Positions 18,701 to 25,379 of a stretch of DNA of 64,000 nucleotides are shown here, piece after piece. Each line of letters begins with the position of its first letter. The stretch's first letter is position 1. This stretch comes from Fluviicola chungangensis (lineage in GTDB: Bacteria > Bacteroidota > Bacteroidia > Flavobacteriales_D > Crocinitomicaceae): positions 310,001 to 374,000 of the forward strand of contig NZ_VLPL01000003.1 of the NCBI RefSeq assembly GCF_007558725.1, read 5' to 3'. The position numbers and the translations under genes were made by a program. The notes under the pieces are model-generated. The model was given only the letters and a program-made list of their open reading frames with translations. It was not told where the DNA came from and did not search any database.

Positions 18701-19209
18701 CTGCCGATGTAACAGAAGGTTTCCCGGATTTGACCGTGAATTTCGAGAATATGTCATTCGATGCTGCTACCTATCATTGGAATTTTGGAAATGGGGCTCA
18801 GGTAAATTCCAACAACACCTCCGGACAGCAATATGTCTATACAAGTCCGGGAGAATATTGGGTTGTCCTGACTGCTGCAAACGGATCGTGTACGGATACA
18901 GATACTGTTCATATTACAGTTAATCCACTTCCGGACCCGATCGTAATAATTCCAAATATCTTTACTCCAAACGGGGATAATAATAACGACACATTCTTTC
19001 TTACGGTAAGTTATGCGAAATCGGTTAAAGTAACGATCGTAAACCGTTGGGGAGATAAAATGTGTAATTATGAAGGTGTACAAGCTTACTGGGATGGAAC
19101 GGTTAATGGAAATATGGCTTCAGAGGGTGTCTATTTCTTTACCTATGAAGTAGAAGGAATGAATGGAAAAGTACTTACCGGACAGGGAGATATTCAATTA
19201 ATCAGATAA
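15724..19209 (+). CDS. Giant T9SS type B adhesin with SprB-like and Ig-like repeats
   Basis: 1161 residues from the ATG at 15724, where a signal peptide begins (MKLTTTLIGILSVFSTALAQ). The N-terminal ~280 residues form a Cys-containing beta domain with a nidogen-like look (TLPFTFCYYGQSYTSCKIG, then GIYHDIDPSYGG). Next come SprB-type repeats (about 330-630; motif LPYTYTLNGG, LAAGTYTIEVTDANGC), known from the gliding adhesin SprB. Four Ig-like units of exactly 70 residues follow (710-989), a PKD domain, and a CHU_C type B sorting domain (IFTPNGDNNNDTFF, VNRWGDKM, SEGVYFFTYEV). It has its own promoter. Probably a surface filament used in adhesion or gliding. Confidence 0.88.
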   Translation: MKLTTTLIGILSVFSTALAQFPGCPSVNAGADQTLTCNQPCATLTATPFHAGATSTYTVASIPHTPPIAYNQTGGTGVSVGTDDVWSPQITLPFTFCYYGQSYTSCKIGSNGSIKFGTYAPTSQPWSFTASCPSTSLTSAGDIFGIYHDIDPSYGGTVKWYVVGAAPCRIFVVSYNNLPHYSASCNNSVFSTFMMVLYETTNVIDVYVNNKGLCGSWNGGAAIIGIQNPAGTAGIAAPNRNTSPNWTVSTPEGWRFTPNGAPIYTTEWFQGATSLGTNTTINVCPTAATTYTATTTYTACDGTVIVKTDDVVVTPDPATPSGNEIASTPPSCSGATGSFEVQGIGGAGGYQYSIDNGVNWQASGVFTNLAAGNYTVLVQDMNGCQGSIAATVGPASTLDLTLANSTNVSCNGGSNGSAVTAISGGQLPYTYTLNGGSAQSGGTYSNLAAGTYTIEVTDANGCTDTQPVTITQPIAVTLSFVSATDASCSGSDGSLTVSGAGGTGTLHYSSNGGASQTSPTFSNVAGGTYTIQVVDDNGCPASVMAAVGTVNNLTALLVDNQDVSCNGLSDGSVQLGGTGTPLPYTYSLVGGSSQASNTFSSLAVGTYDYVVTDGNNCHDTISVTIAQPTPVNVTTNTPLSMCSGGSVAMNAQATGGNGSYVFTWSNSLPNGPSNSVSPAATTNYTVTATDVNGCAANSIVQVTVNQSPPVNAGSDQGICIGGSVILNASGAQSYTWNNGVSNGVSFTPASTQTYTVTGIDANGCQGSDQVVVAVNPLPPVDAGAPQSVCQGTSVTLNGSGAVSYTWNNGVTNGVSFTAGSTQTYTVTGIDANGCTNTDQVTITVNLPAPVNAGIDQSVCQGGSVTLTATGTQTYSWNNGVTNGVSFIPGASQTYTVTGTDALGCQSTDQVTVTINPLPNVNAGADQSICIGSAVTLSGSGAQTYVWNNGVTNGVPFTPGSTQTYTVTGTDINGCVNTDQITVTIVPMPTAVVSADVTEGFPDLTVNFENMSFDAATYHWNFGNGAQVNSNNTSGQQYVYTSPGEYWVVLTAANGSCTDTDTVHITVNPLPDPIVIIPNIFTPNGDNNNDTFFLTVSYAKSVKVTIVNRWGDKMCNYEGVQAYWDGTVNGNMASEGVYFFTYEVEGMNGKVLTGQGDIQLIR
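17851..18690 (+). repeat. Four tandem 210-bp coding repeats
   Basis: Units start at 17851, 18061, 18271 and 18481, each exactly 210 bases, homologous to those at 14012-15061 in the neighbouring gene. A more divergent unit precedes them (about 17611-17850). Confidence 0.9.
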
Positions 19210-19230
19210 ACAAACGAAACTTCAATCAAA

Positions 19231-19259
19231 AAAGACTACATCAGTTGTAGTCTTTTTTT
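19231..19259 (+). terminator. Terminator of the second giant adhesin gene
   Basis: AAAGACTACA, short loop, TGTAGTCTTTTTTT, 21 bases after the stop. Its 3' arm contains the -33 TTG of the ribF promoter. Confidence 0.85.
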
Positions 19260-19274
19260 GTTTAACTACATTTG
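19245..19274 (+). promoter_or_regulatory. ribF promoter overlapping the upstream terminator
   Basis: TTG at 19245-19247, 19 bases, TACATTTG at 19267-19274: a full match to the Bacteroidota consensus. The ATG at 19279 is 4 bases after the -7 element, so the transcript is nearly leaderless. Confidence 0.65.
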
Positions 19275-19278
19275 TACT

Positions 19279-20217
19279 ATGCGTGTAGTTCGGCAGTTGA
19301 ATTCAGATACGAAGTTTAATCATCCAATTCTTACTTTGGGGACTTATGATGGAGTTCATTTAGGACACCAGGAAATTATCACGTCGCTGGTGGAAAAGGC
19401 TAAAAGAGAAAACAAAGAATCTGTTTTGTTCACGTTTGAACCGCATCCCAGAAAAGTACTTTATCCGGAAAGTTATTCGGTCAAGTTGATAGATACAGTC
19501 GACGAAAAACTGGCAAAACTCGAAAAACTTGGATTAGACACTGTTATCCTTTTTCCTTTCACGAAAGAATTTTCCCGTCTGTCTGCTATGGAATTTGTAC
19601 GGGATGTATTGGTGAACCAAATTGGAGTGAGTGAAATGCATATCGGACATGACCATCATTTTGGGAAGAATAGGGAGGGTTCATTCCAGGAATTACAGGA
19701 ACTGGGTGAAATCTATCATTTTAAGGTGTTTCAGTTACCTGCAATTTCTGTTGGTAATGTTACTATCAGCTCTACCAAGATCCGAAATGCCATTTTAGAA
19801 GGGAAAGTCGAATATGCTGCCGAAATGATGGGAAGCCCTTTTGTGTTGCAGGGAAAAATAGTGAAAGGACAACAAATCGGCCGGACAATTGGTTTTCCGA
19901 CAGCAAACATTGATCTGGAAAATACGGAGAAAATCATTCCCGGGAACGGAGTATATGCAGCAAAAGCATATCTTGGCGATCAGCTGATTTATGGAGTTAT
20001 GAATATCGGTACGCGACCAACCGTTGCAAATAATGGACGGGTGACCATTGAGATCTACCTGTTCGATTTTCATGAGGAAATTTATGACCGGCAGATTAAA
20101 GTGGAAGTAATGCAACATATACGCGATGAAAAGCGTTTTGAAAATATAGAAGATCTGAAACATCAAATTCAACTCGATGAAATTACTGCCCGCACTTATT
20201 TTTCTTTGTATAAGTAA
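19279..20217 (+). CDS. ribF: Bifunctional riboflavin kinase / FAD synthetase RibF
   Basis: 312 residues, typical. It phosphorylates riboflavin to FMN and adenylylates FMN to FAD. The N-terminal nucleotidyltransferase half has GTYDGVHLGHQ (HxGH-type motif) and the ISSTKIRNAI segment. The C-terminal flavokinase half has GRTIGFPTANI (PTAN motif) and IYGVMNIGTRPT. The start at 19279 is preferred over the earlier frame opening because the promoter's -7 element ends at 19274. The last 41 bases overlap the start of the next gene in another frame. Confidence 0.96.
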   Translation: MRVVRQLNSDTKFNHPILTLGTYDGVHLGHQEIITSLVEKAKRENKESVLFTFEPHPRKVLYPESYSVKLIDTVDEKLAKLEKLGLDTVILFPFTKEFSRLSAMEFVRDVLVNQIGVSEMHIGHDHHFGKNREGSFQELQELGEIYHFKVFQLPAISVGNVTISSTKIRNAILEGKVEYAAEMMGSPFVLQGKIVKGQQIGRTIGFPTANIDLENTEKIIPGNGVYAAKAYLGDQLIYGVMNIGTRPTVANNGRVTIEIYLFDFHEEIYDRQIKVEVMQHIRDEKRFENIEDLKHQIQLDEITARTYFSLYK

Positions 20218-20749
20218 CATTATTTTCGCTCAGGATACCTTACGGATTTACCCGTGGGAAATGGTCCAAAAGGCAAATCCCGATACGGTTTTGGCTATCG
20301 ATGCATCGAAATTGAAATGGGATCAGATTCCTGAAAAATTGTACACATTCAAGAATTTGAAGTATTTAAATCTTTCCAAAAATAAATTAAAGGAACTTCC
20401 ATTGGAAATGGCGGTATTCAAATCGCTGAAAACATTGGATGCTACAAAGAACAATATTGAACAGGCTCCCATTGTGATCTGTCAAATGCCGAAACTTCAG
20501 AAATTGCATTTGGCACGAAACAAAATAAGCTCTTTGCCGGCTTGTATCGGATATCTGACCGATTTAAGAATCCTGGATATCTGGGATAACCCGATCAATG
20601 TACTTCCCGATGAGGTTATGAACCTGAAAAAGCTGGAAGCTGTGGATATGAGAGCAATTATGTTGGGACCGCATTTCCAGCAAAAATGGCAGGAGGGAAT
20701 GCCGCAGGTCAAGTGGTATTTTGATCCGCCTTGCCATTGCGTAGAGTAA
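20177..20749 (+). CDS. Secreted leucine-rich-repeat protein
   Basis: 190 residues. The ATG at 20177 lies inside ribF (41-base overlap, different frame), and it starts a convincing signal peptide (MKLLPALIFLCISNIIFAQ), so the overlap is probably real. The mature protein has about five leucine-rich repeats (LKYLNLSKNKLKELP, LQKLHLARNKISSLP, LRILDIWDNPINVLP) of the bacterial kind, forming a curved binding surface. The C-terminus ends FDPPCHCVE with two Cys. Likely a periplasmic or surface protein-protein interaction domain; no partner can be named. Co-expressed with ribF. Confidence 0.85.
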   Translation: MKLLPALIFLCISNIIFAQDTLRIYPWEMVQKANPDTVLAIDASKLKWDQIPEKLYTFKNLKYLNLSKNKLKELPLEMAVFKSLKTLDATKNNIEQAPIVICQMPKLQKLHLARNKISSLPACIGYLTDLRILDIWDNPINVLPDEVMNLKKLEAVDMRAIMLGPHFQQKWQEGMPQVKWYFDPPCHCVE

Positions 20750-20760
20750 GAGTCCACGCA

Positions 20761-20876
20761 GTGGACGAAGACCGAGGCTCTGTCTCACAAGACAGGCAAG
20801 CCGAGGGAGCGCGTGAAAGTGGACGAAGACCGAGGCTCTGTCTCACAAGACTAGCAAGCCGAAGGCTCGCGAAAAC
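20761..20876 (+). repeat. Two tandem 58-bp hairpin repeats
   Basis: Copy 1 is 20761-20818 and copy 2 is 20819-20876. Each starts GTGGACGAAGACCGAGGCTC. Copy 1 can fold GGCT-CTGTCT-CACA-AGACAG-GCA-AGCC; copy 2 keeps GTCT-CACA-AGAC and the outer GGCT/AGCC. A degenerate piece (AGTCCACGCA) precedes copy 1. No ORF. Confidence 0.75.
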
Positions 20877-20920
20877 GGACGAATTCAAACAAGGTTATAA
20901 TTTATAACCTGCTTGAATTT

Positions 20921-20950
20921 TAATTATCTGAAAAAATAATTATTTTTTTT
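20921..20950 (+). terminator. AT-rich terminator after the LRR gene
   Basis: TAATTAT, loop CTGAAAAA, ATAATTA, then eight T. A second hairpin just upstream (ATTCAA...AGGTTATAA / TTATAACCT...TTGAAT, 20883-20918) may contribute. Confidence 0.6.
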
Positions 20951-20983
20951 CCAACCTTTTAAAAAATGCCGCATCATAGGGGT
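20948..20983 (+). promoter_or_regulatory. Candidate ECF-sigma-type promoter (copy B)
   Basis: TTTCCAACCTTT, then CATC 15 bases after AACC, then AGGGGT. Gap-free 27/36 match to 1189-1224. It begins at the end of the preceding terminator's T run. Only a short ORF-free stretch and a terminator follow. Confidence 0.4.
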
Positions 20984-21072
20984 GTCAAGTATATATCAGA
21001 AATCTCTCTGATTGGTTTGGTAAATTGGGTTTTAGGTTTGGAAAAGGGTACTTTTTGGATTGTACCCTTTTT
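20984..21072 (+). ncRNA. Candidate small RNA, ORF-free
   Basis: About 90 bases between the promoter-like element and a strong terminator (AAAAGGGTAC 21042-21051, GTACCCTTTTT 21062-21072). A 5' hairpin ATCAGA (20995-21000) / TCTGAT (21007-21012) is possible. No start codon with a usable frame. Confidence 0.35.
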
Positions 21073-21116
21073 CATTTTATAAGGTTTCCTAAAACCAAAT
21101 CCTCTTTTCCTTTTCA

Positions 21117-21230
21117 TTCCAAAGAGCGCTGAGAACGCAGAGTTAGAATATGCTTCAGCTTCTTCAAAAAGAAATTTGTTAAAATAACAAGGTTAAAGAC
21201 TTTGCGTCCTTCTTTCCTTTGCGGTTAAAT
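21117..21230. repeat. Dispersed intergenic repeat, 'CTTTGCGGTTAAAT' type
   Basis: Left part AAAGAGCGCTGAGAACGCAG (21121-21140) and right part ACTTTGCGTCCTTCTTTCCT followed by TTGCGGTTAAAT (21199-21230). A decayed relative lies at 30078-30160. Such elements are widespread in intergenic regions of Bacteroidota. It sits just after the ddl stop codon. Confidence 0.45.
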
Positions 21231-21240
21231 AAATGTTGTC

Positions 21241-22212
21241 CTATCGTTTGCCCAGTTCCACTTCAAAAATCTGTGTCCAGAAATCCGTGATCGAAATTCC
21301 TGCTTCCGCCAACATTTGAGGAACCAGGCTTGCTGCTGAGAATCCCGGTGTTGTATTTACTTCGATGACATGTGGAATATCATTTACCAACATAAAATCA
21401 ATACGTGCGATCGATTTTAATTGCAGGAGGTTATATACTTCTTTTGACGTTTCCCAAACGGCATTTCGGATCGTGTCCGAAACGCGGGCAGGGGTGATTT
21501 CCTGTGACTGACCCAGGTATTTTGCTTCGTAATCAAAAAAATCGTTCTCAGTAACGATTTCAGTCAAGGGCAAGGTGACCAATTCCTTTGGAGAGCGATA
21601 AATTCCGCAAGTTACCTCTGTTCCTTTCAGGAAAGATTCGATCACAACGGTATCTCCTTCTTCAAATGCTTTGTCTAACGCGGGTTGCAGGTCTTCTGAT
21701 TTGGAAACTTTGCTGATCCCGAAACTTGACCCGGAATCGGAGGGTTTGACAAAACAAGGTATTCCCAGTTCGTTTATGATTTGATCCGTTGTATACTGGT
21801 CCCGGGATTTTAAAAACAACGATTTCGCAACTGGAATGCCGAAGCGGGAAAGGAACTGGTTACAGTACCATTTATCAAAACTCAACTCGGAAGCCAGTGC
21901 ATTGGAATTCACATACGGAATTCCTTTCATGTCGAGCAATGCCTGGATTTTGCCGTTTTCGCCCGGATCTCCGTGAATATATATCAGGCCAACATCGATC
22001 CTGCGTTCTTCGCCGTTGATCGGATAGCTCATGCTTTCAATAGAAAACGGAAGTCTTTCCGAACCACTGGGAACAAACCATCCGTTTTCAAATACATGGA
22101 TTGGCACCACTTCATAGGTTTCCGGAAAATTATCCATAATAGTTTGAGCACTTTTCAATGAGATCTCAAATTCCGAAGAGTACCCGCCACAAAACAAACC
22201 AACCAGCTTCAT
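21241..22212 (-). CDS. ddl: D-alanine--D-alanine ligase
   Basis: 323 residues from the ATG at 22212. An ATP-grasp enzyme that joins two D-alanines for the peptidoglycan pentapeptide, in the cytoplasm. Features: N-terminal GLFCGGYSSEFEISLKSA, the ATP-grasp strands FVKPSDSGSSFGISKV and TVVIESFLKGTEVTCGI, and the metal-binding end RIDFMLVNDIPHVIEVNTTPG. A GTG at 22227 is in frame, but the -7 element TAATTTTG (22226-22233) overlaps it, so the ATG at 22212 is the likely start. It is divergent from a PASTA-domain gene, which also relates to the cell wall. Confidence 0.96.
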   Translation of the reverse strand: MKLVGLFCGGYSSEFEISLKSAQTIMDNFPETYEVVPIHVFENGWFVPSGSERLPFSIESMSYPINGEERRIDVGLIYIHGDPGENGKIQALLDMKGIPYVNSNALASELSFDKWYCNQFLSRFGIPVAKSLFLKSRDQYTTDQIINELGIPCFVKPSDSGSSFGISKVSKSEDLQPALDKAFEEGDTVVIESFLKGTEVTCGIYRSPKELVTLPLTEIVTENDFFDYEAKYLGQSQEITPARVSDTIRNAVWETSKEVYNLLQLKSIARIDFMLVNDIPHVIEVNTTPGFSAASLVPQMLAEAGISITDFWTQIFEVELGKR

Positions 22213-22225
22213 ATCGTCATTTTTC

Positions 22226-22233
22226 ACAAAATT
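22226..22233 (-). promoter_or_regulatory. -7 promoter element of ddl
   Basis: Minus-strand TAATTTTG matches TAnnTTTG. Its position decides the ddl start in favour of 22212. Confidence 0.5.
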
Positions 22234-22334
22234 AGCCGATATTTAAAAGGACGTTTGACCCAAGTGGAAAAGTTTTCAGAATCGATTGTTAAAAGCTTCG
22301 TATAGGCATTGTGTCCTTGGAGGAACATTCTTTT

Positions 22335-22342
22335 TATATTTG
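22335..22342 (+). promoter_or_regulatory. -7 promoter element of the PASTA gene
   Basis: TATATTTG, 19 bases before the ATG at 22362. A TTG lies 23 bases upstream (22309-22311), at the far end of the accepted spacing. Confidence 0.5.
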
Positions 22343-22361
22343 TGCAACTTACAATCGATTT

Positions 22362-23150
22362 ATGAAGTTTTTTCAGAAGCTTAAGGCATTTGTTTGGAGC
22401 AGGCATTTTTTGAAGCATGCAATCTTCATTTTGCTTACTTATATTATCGTGATCTCCATATTGATCGTTTATCTGGACCAATATACCAATCACGGTGAAA
22501 AAATTGATGTTCCGAATGTGGTTGGGTTGAAAACCAGCAGCGCTCAATCGAAACTGGAAGCTCTGGAATTGAAAATAGAAGTATTGGATTCGGTCTACAA
22601 ACCTGAATTGCCTGCGGGAACAATTGTTTCACAAGATCCGCTGCCAACTTCCAAATCATTGGTATGTGTAAAACCGGGCCGGATTATCCGCGTGCAGGTT
22701 TCTAAAAAATCGCGGTTGGTTGAAATGCCGAGTTTGATTGATAAATCGGAACGCATTTCCGAAAGTATTCTAAAGAACAGAGGATTGAAATGCCGAAAAA
22801 CGTATGTTCCGACATCGGAATCAAACGGAGCCGTGTTGAGACAGCTTTATAACGGTAAGGAAATCAAGGAAGGAACAAAGATTCCGGTTGGAAGTACCAT
22901 TACCCTGGTAGTCGGTCAGAATAACGAGGCACAACCGGTTACAGTAATTGATTTGATCGGGTTAACAATATCTGATGCCAAAGCGCGTTTAAGTGGAATA
23001 TCGCTACAGATTTCAGTTGGTGCATGCGACGGATGTACAAATGCTGCCGATTCAGCCAATGCTGAGATTTATTCTCAGAGCCCTGAGTTTATGGAAGGAG
23101 CTACGGTTCCATCCGGTACTACAATTATGGTTTCAGCTGAAAAAAAGTAG
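22362..23150 (+). CDS. Membrane-anchored PASTA-domain protein
   Basis: 262 residues from the ATG at 22362. A short cytoplasmic head is followed by one membrane helix (about 15-40: HAIFILLTYIIVISILIVYL) and three PASTA domains (about 40-105, 110-180, 185-260; motifs VPNVVGLKTSSAQSKL, SQDPLP, and VIDLIGLTISDAKARL). PASTA domains bind peptidoglycan stem peptides or lipid II. There is no kinase or transpeptidase domain, so it is probably a stand-alone periplasmic sensor or scaffold. It is divergent from ddl and 15 bases upstream of a T9SS protein gene and then rluD; they form an operon. Confidence 0.9.
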   Translation: MKFFQKLKAFVWSRHFLKHAIFILLTYIIVISILIVYLDQYTNHGEKIDVPNVVGLKTSSAQSKLEALELKIEVLDSVYKPELPAGTIVSQDPLPTSKSLVCVKPGRIIRVQVSKKSRLVEMPSLIDKSERISESILKNRGLKCRKTYVPTSESNGAVLRQLYNGKEIKEGTKIPVGSTITLVVGQNNEAQPVTVIDLIGLTISDAKARLSGISLQISVGACDGCTNAADSANAEIYSQSPEFMEGATVPSGTTIMVSAEKK

Positions 23151-23165
23151 GTAATTTTTAATTGG

Positions 23166-25376
23166 ATGAAATTTAGTTTAGTCACCGTTTTTGTTTTTAT
23201 TATTGGTTTTGTTTCGTTCGGACAGGAAGTGTTGAGTCCGATCGGAGCAATGAAAAGAGAGGTTTCTGCCAAAAGATCCCTTCACTTGAAAAGTACCGCC
23301 AATATTGACAGTACCTTTGTGTATTCGTTTGATACCTTGTCCTTACCACTTTTGGACGAGTTTTCACATTCTAAATTTCCGATTCTGGATGCACAGCCCG
23401 GAGATGCAAACGTGACTGAACAGAAGTTTTTCTACCTGACAGACTTATCGGATGTTCCGTTGTCGAATGACCGGGTGTTTTCCACTTCTCCAACCAGACG
23501 TTATACCACGTCTGCAGGAACCACTACTCAAACGGATTTACCGTTAATCAGTATTAAAATGGCTGATTTTCAAAACTATCCGGTAGTTTATTCAACGATT
23601 CAGTTATATCCGCCATACAACATTTATGACACGCTTGATTTTGCGAATACTACCGATACGATCAACCTGTCAAATCCGGATGTCAAACAGGATTCAGTGA
23701 CTATTTTCTTTGCACATGAAGCAGATCCGACCGCTTACTGGACTGACCTGTCGGCATATCATAATTACACCCATGCAGTTAATCCGTGGACATTGGGAGT
23801 TGTTACTTTTGACGGACTGGACGAAACCGGTTATCCGTATGCAATTAATACTACTCAAACCGGTTACGCAGATTTCCTGACGTCCAAAACAATCGATCTT
23901 TCTTCCTACACACCGGGTGATTCTATTTATTTAAGCTTTTTAGTTCAGCGCCAGGGTTTCGGAGATGCTCCGGAACTGCAGGATTCCCTGGTCCTGGAGT
24001 TTTACGACAAGAATACCGATGAATGGGACCGTGTTTGGGCTATAAACGGTGGAGTGCAGGGTGATTTTAAAGTGGGGCATCTGAGAATTGTCAATGCAGC
24101 TTATTTAACAAACGGATTCCGTTTCCGGTTTAAGAATTACGGAGGACTATCAGGAATGCTGGATGAATTCCATCTGGATTATGTGCATTTAAGAAACGGA
24201 AGTGGTTATCAGGATACCCTTTTCAAGGATTTTGCCTTTGTTTACCCAATCGGTTCATTGATAGATACCTATACTCAGGTTCCATGGGAGCATTGGGTCA
24301 ATGATCCGACACATATGAACCCAGCGGTGAAAGTAACCGTGAGAAACAATTCGAATGTTCCGGAAAACAACCTGAACGGAAATGTGAAAGTGGATTTCGG
24401 TGGAACGACGGAAGGAACATTTACCCTGGTGGCTCAGACCTTATCAGGTGGTAATATCAATTATGCACCACGGACCACGTATTCAAGTTTGCATGATTTC
24501 ACAGGAGGTTATACGTTCTCAACTACACCGGCAGTCAACACAAAAACATTCGATATCATTGGTAGTGCCGGTGCGCAATTCCCGAATTTGGCACTCAACG
24601 ATTCTTCGTATACACAACAGGTATTTGAAAATGTATACGCCTATGACGACGGGTCGGCAGAAGCAGCTTATGGAATTTCACAGGTACAGGGAAGAGTGGC
24701 ATTGAAATTTCAGCCTTACCAGGCAGATACCTTGCTTGGAGTAAGAATGTGTTTTGTGCCTACAGTTAAGGATTTATCCAACAAATTATTCTTGTTGACT
24801 GTTTGGGGTGACAATAACGGTGTGCCCGGTGCGGTACTTTACGAGGATGAATTTTTCTACCCGAGAACACCGATCTATGAAGATGGAAGAGGGGTCTTTA
24901 CAGATTATTTATTGAATGACGGTGAACGCCTTCCACTGGGTTCGGGCCCATTCTACGTTGGGATGAGACAAATTGATGTGGATCCGTTGAATATTGGATT
25001 TGATAAGAACACACCGCAAAACGGAAAATTGTTTTTCTCCCTGAACGGGGGTGTCAATTGGTCAAATTCATCACAACAGGGAGTACCAATGATCCGGCCG
25101 ATTATCAGAACAATGGATAATTTTGATCTTGCGGTGGATGAATTTTCAAAAGAAGAGATCAACTGGAATGTTTACCCGAACCCGACTAACGGAATCGTAA
25201 ATATTAACTGGAGATCGGAAGCGGCATTTCCGGGTGCGGTTCTGGTAGATTCACAAGGACGCACACTTTTAACTGTTGAGTCGGACAACCTTCGCTTTGA
25301 TTTGAGTGATGCTCCTTCGGGAATTTATTTTTTGAGATTAAACAACTCACAAACAGTTAAAAAAATTATCAGATAA
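23166..25376 (+). CDS. Secreted protein with T9SS type A sorting domain
   Basis: 736 residues. Signal peptide 1-20 (VFIIGFVSFGQ). The long middle part is beta-rich and contains no domain I can name; it has stretches that look like jelly-roll or carbohydrate-binding folds (DFLTSKTIDLSSYTPGDSIY, then FRFRFKNYGGLSGMLDEFHL). The C-terminal ~80 residues are a type A T9SS domain: WNVYPNPTNGIVNI, GAVLVDSQGRTLL, PSGIYFLRL and a basic tail KKIIR. It is exported to the surface or medium. Flanked by the PASTA gene (15 bases) and rluD (3 bases), so co-transcribed with housekeeping genes. Confidence 0.85.
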   Translation: MKFSLVTVFVFIIGFVSFGQEVLSPIGAMKREVSAKRSLHLKSTANIDSTFVYSFDTLSLPLLDEFSHSKFPILDAQPGDANVTEQKFFYLTDLSDVPLSNDRVFSTSPTRRYTTSAGTTTQTDLPLISIKMADFQNYPVVYSTIQLYPPYNIYDTLDFANTTDTINLSNPDVKQDSVTIFFAHEADPTAYWTDLSAYHNYTHAVNPWTLGVVTFDGLDETGYPYAINTTQTGYADFLTSKTIDLSSYTPGDSIYLSFLVQRQGFGDAPELQDSLVLEFYDKNTDEWDRVWAINGGVQGDFKVGHLRIVNAAYLTNGFRFRFKNYGGLSGMLDEFHLDYVHLRNGSGYQDTLFKDFAFVYPIGSLIDTYTQVPWEHWVNDPTHMNPAVKVTVRNNSNVPENNLNGNVKVDFGGTTEGTFTLVAQTLSGGNINYAPRTTYSSLHDFTGGYTFSTTPAVNTKTFDIIGSAGAQFPNLALNDSSYTQQVFENVYAYDDGSAEAAYGISQVQGRVALKFQPYQADTLLGVRMCFVPTVKDLSNKLFLLTVWGDNNGVPGAVLYEDEFFYPRTPIYEDGRGVFTDYLLNDGERLPLGSGPFYVGMRQIDVDPLNIGFDKNTPQNGKLFFSLNGGVNWSNSSQQGVPMIRPIIRTMDNFDLAVDEFSKEEINWNVYPNPTNGIVNINWRSEAAFPGAVLVDSQGRTLLTVESDNLRFDLSDAPSGIYFLRLNNSQTVKKIIR

Positions 25377-25379
25377 GAG

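Noticed and set aside
22224-22547. 107-codon minus-strand frame overlapping the PASTA gene start
   Set aside because: Would cover both divergent promoters and is rich in unlikely residues; ddl and PASTA starts explain the region.
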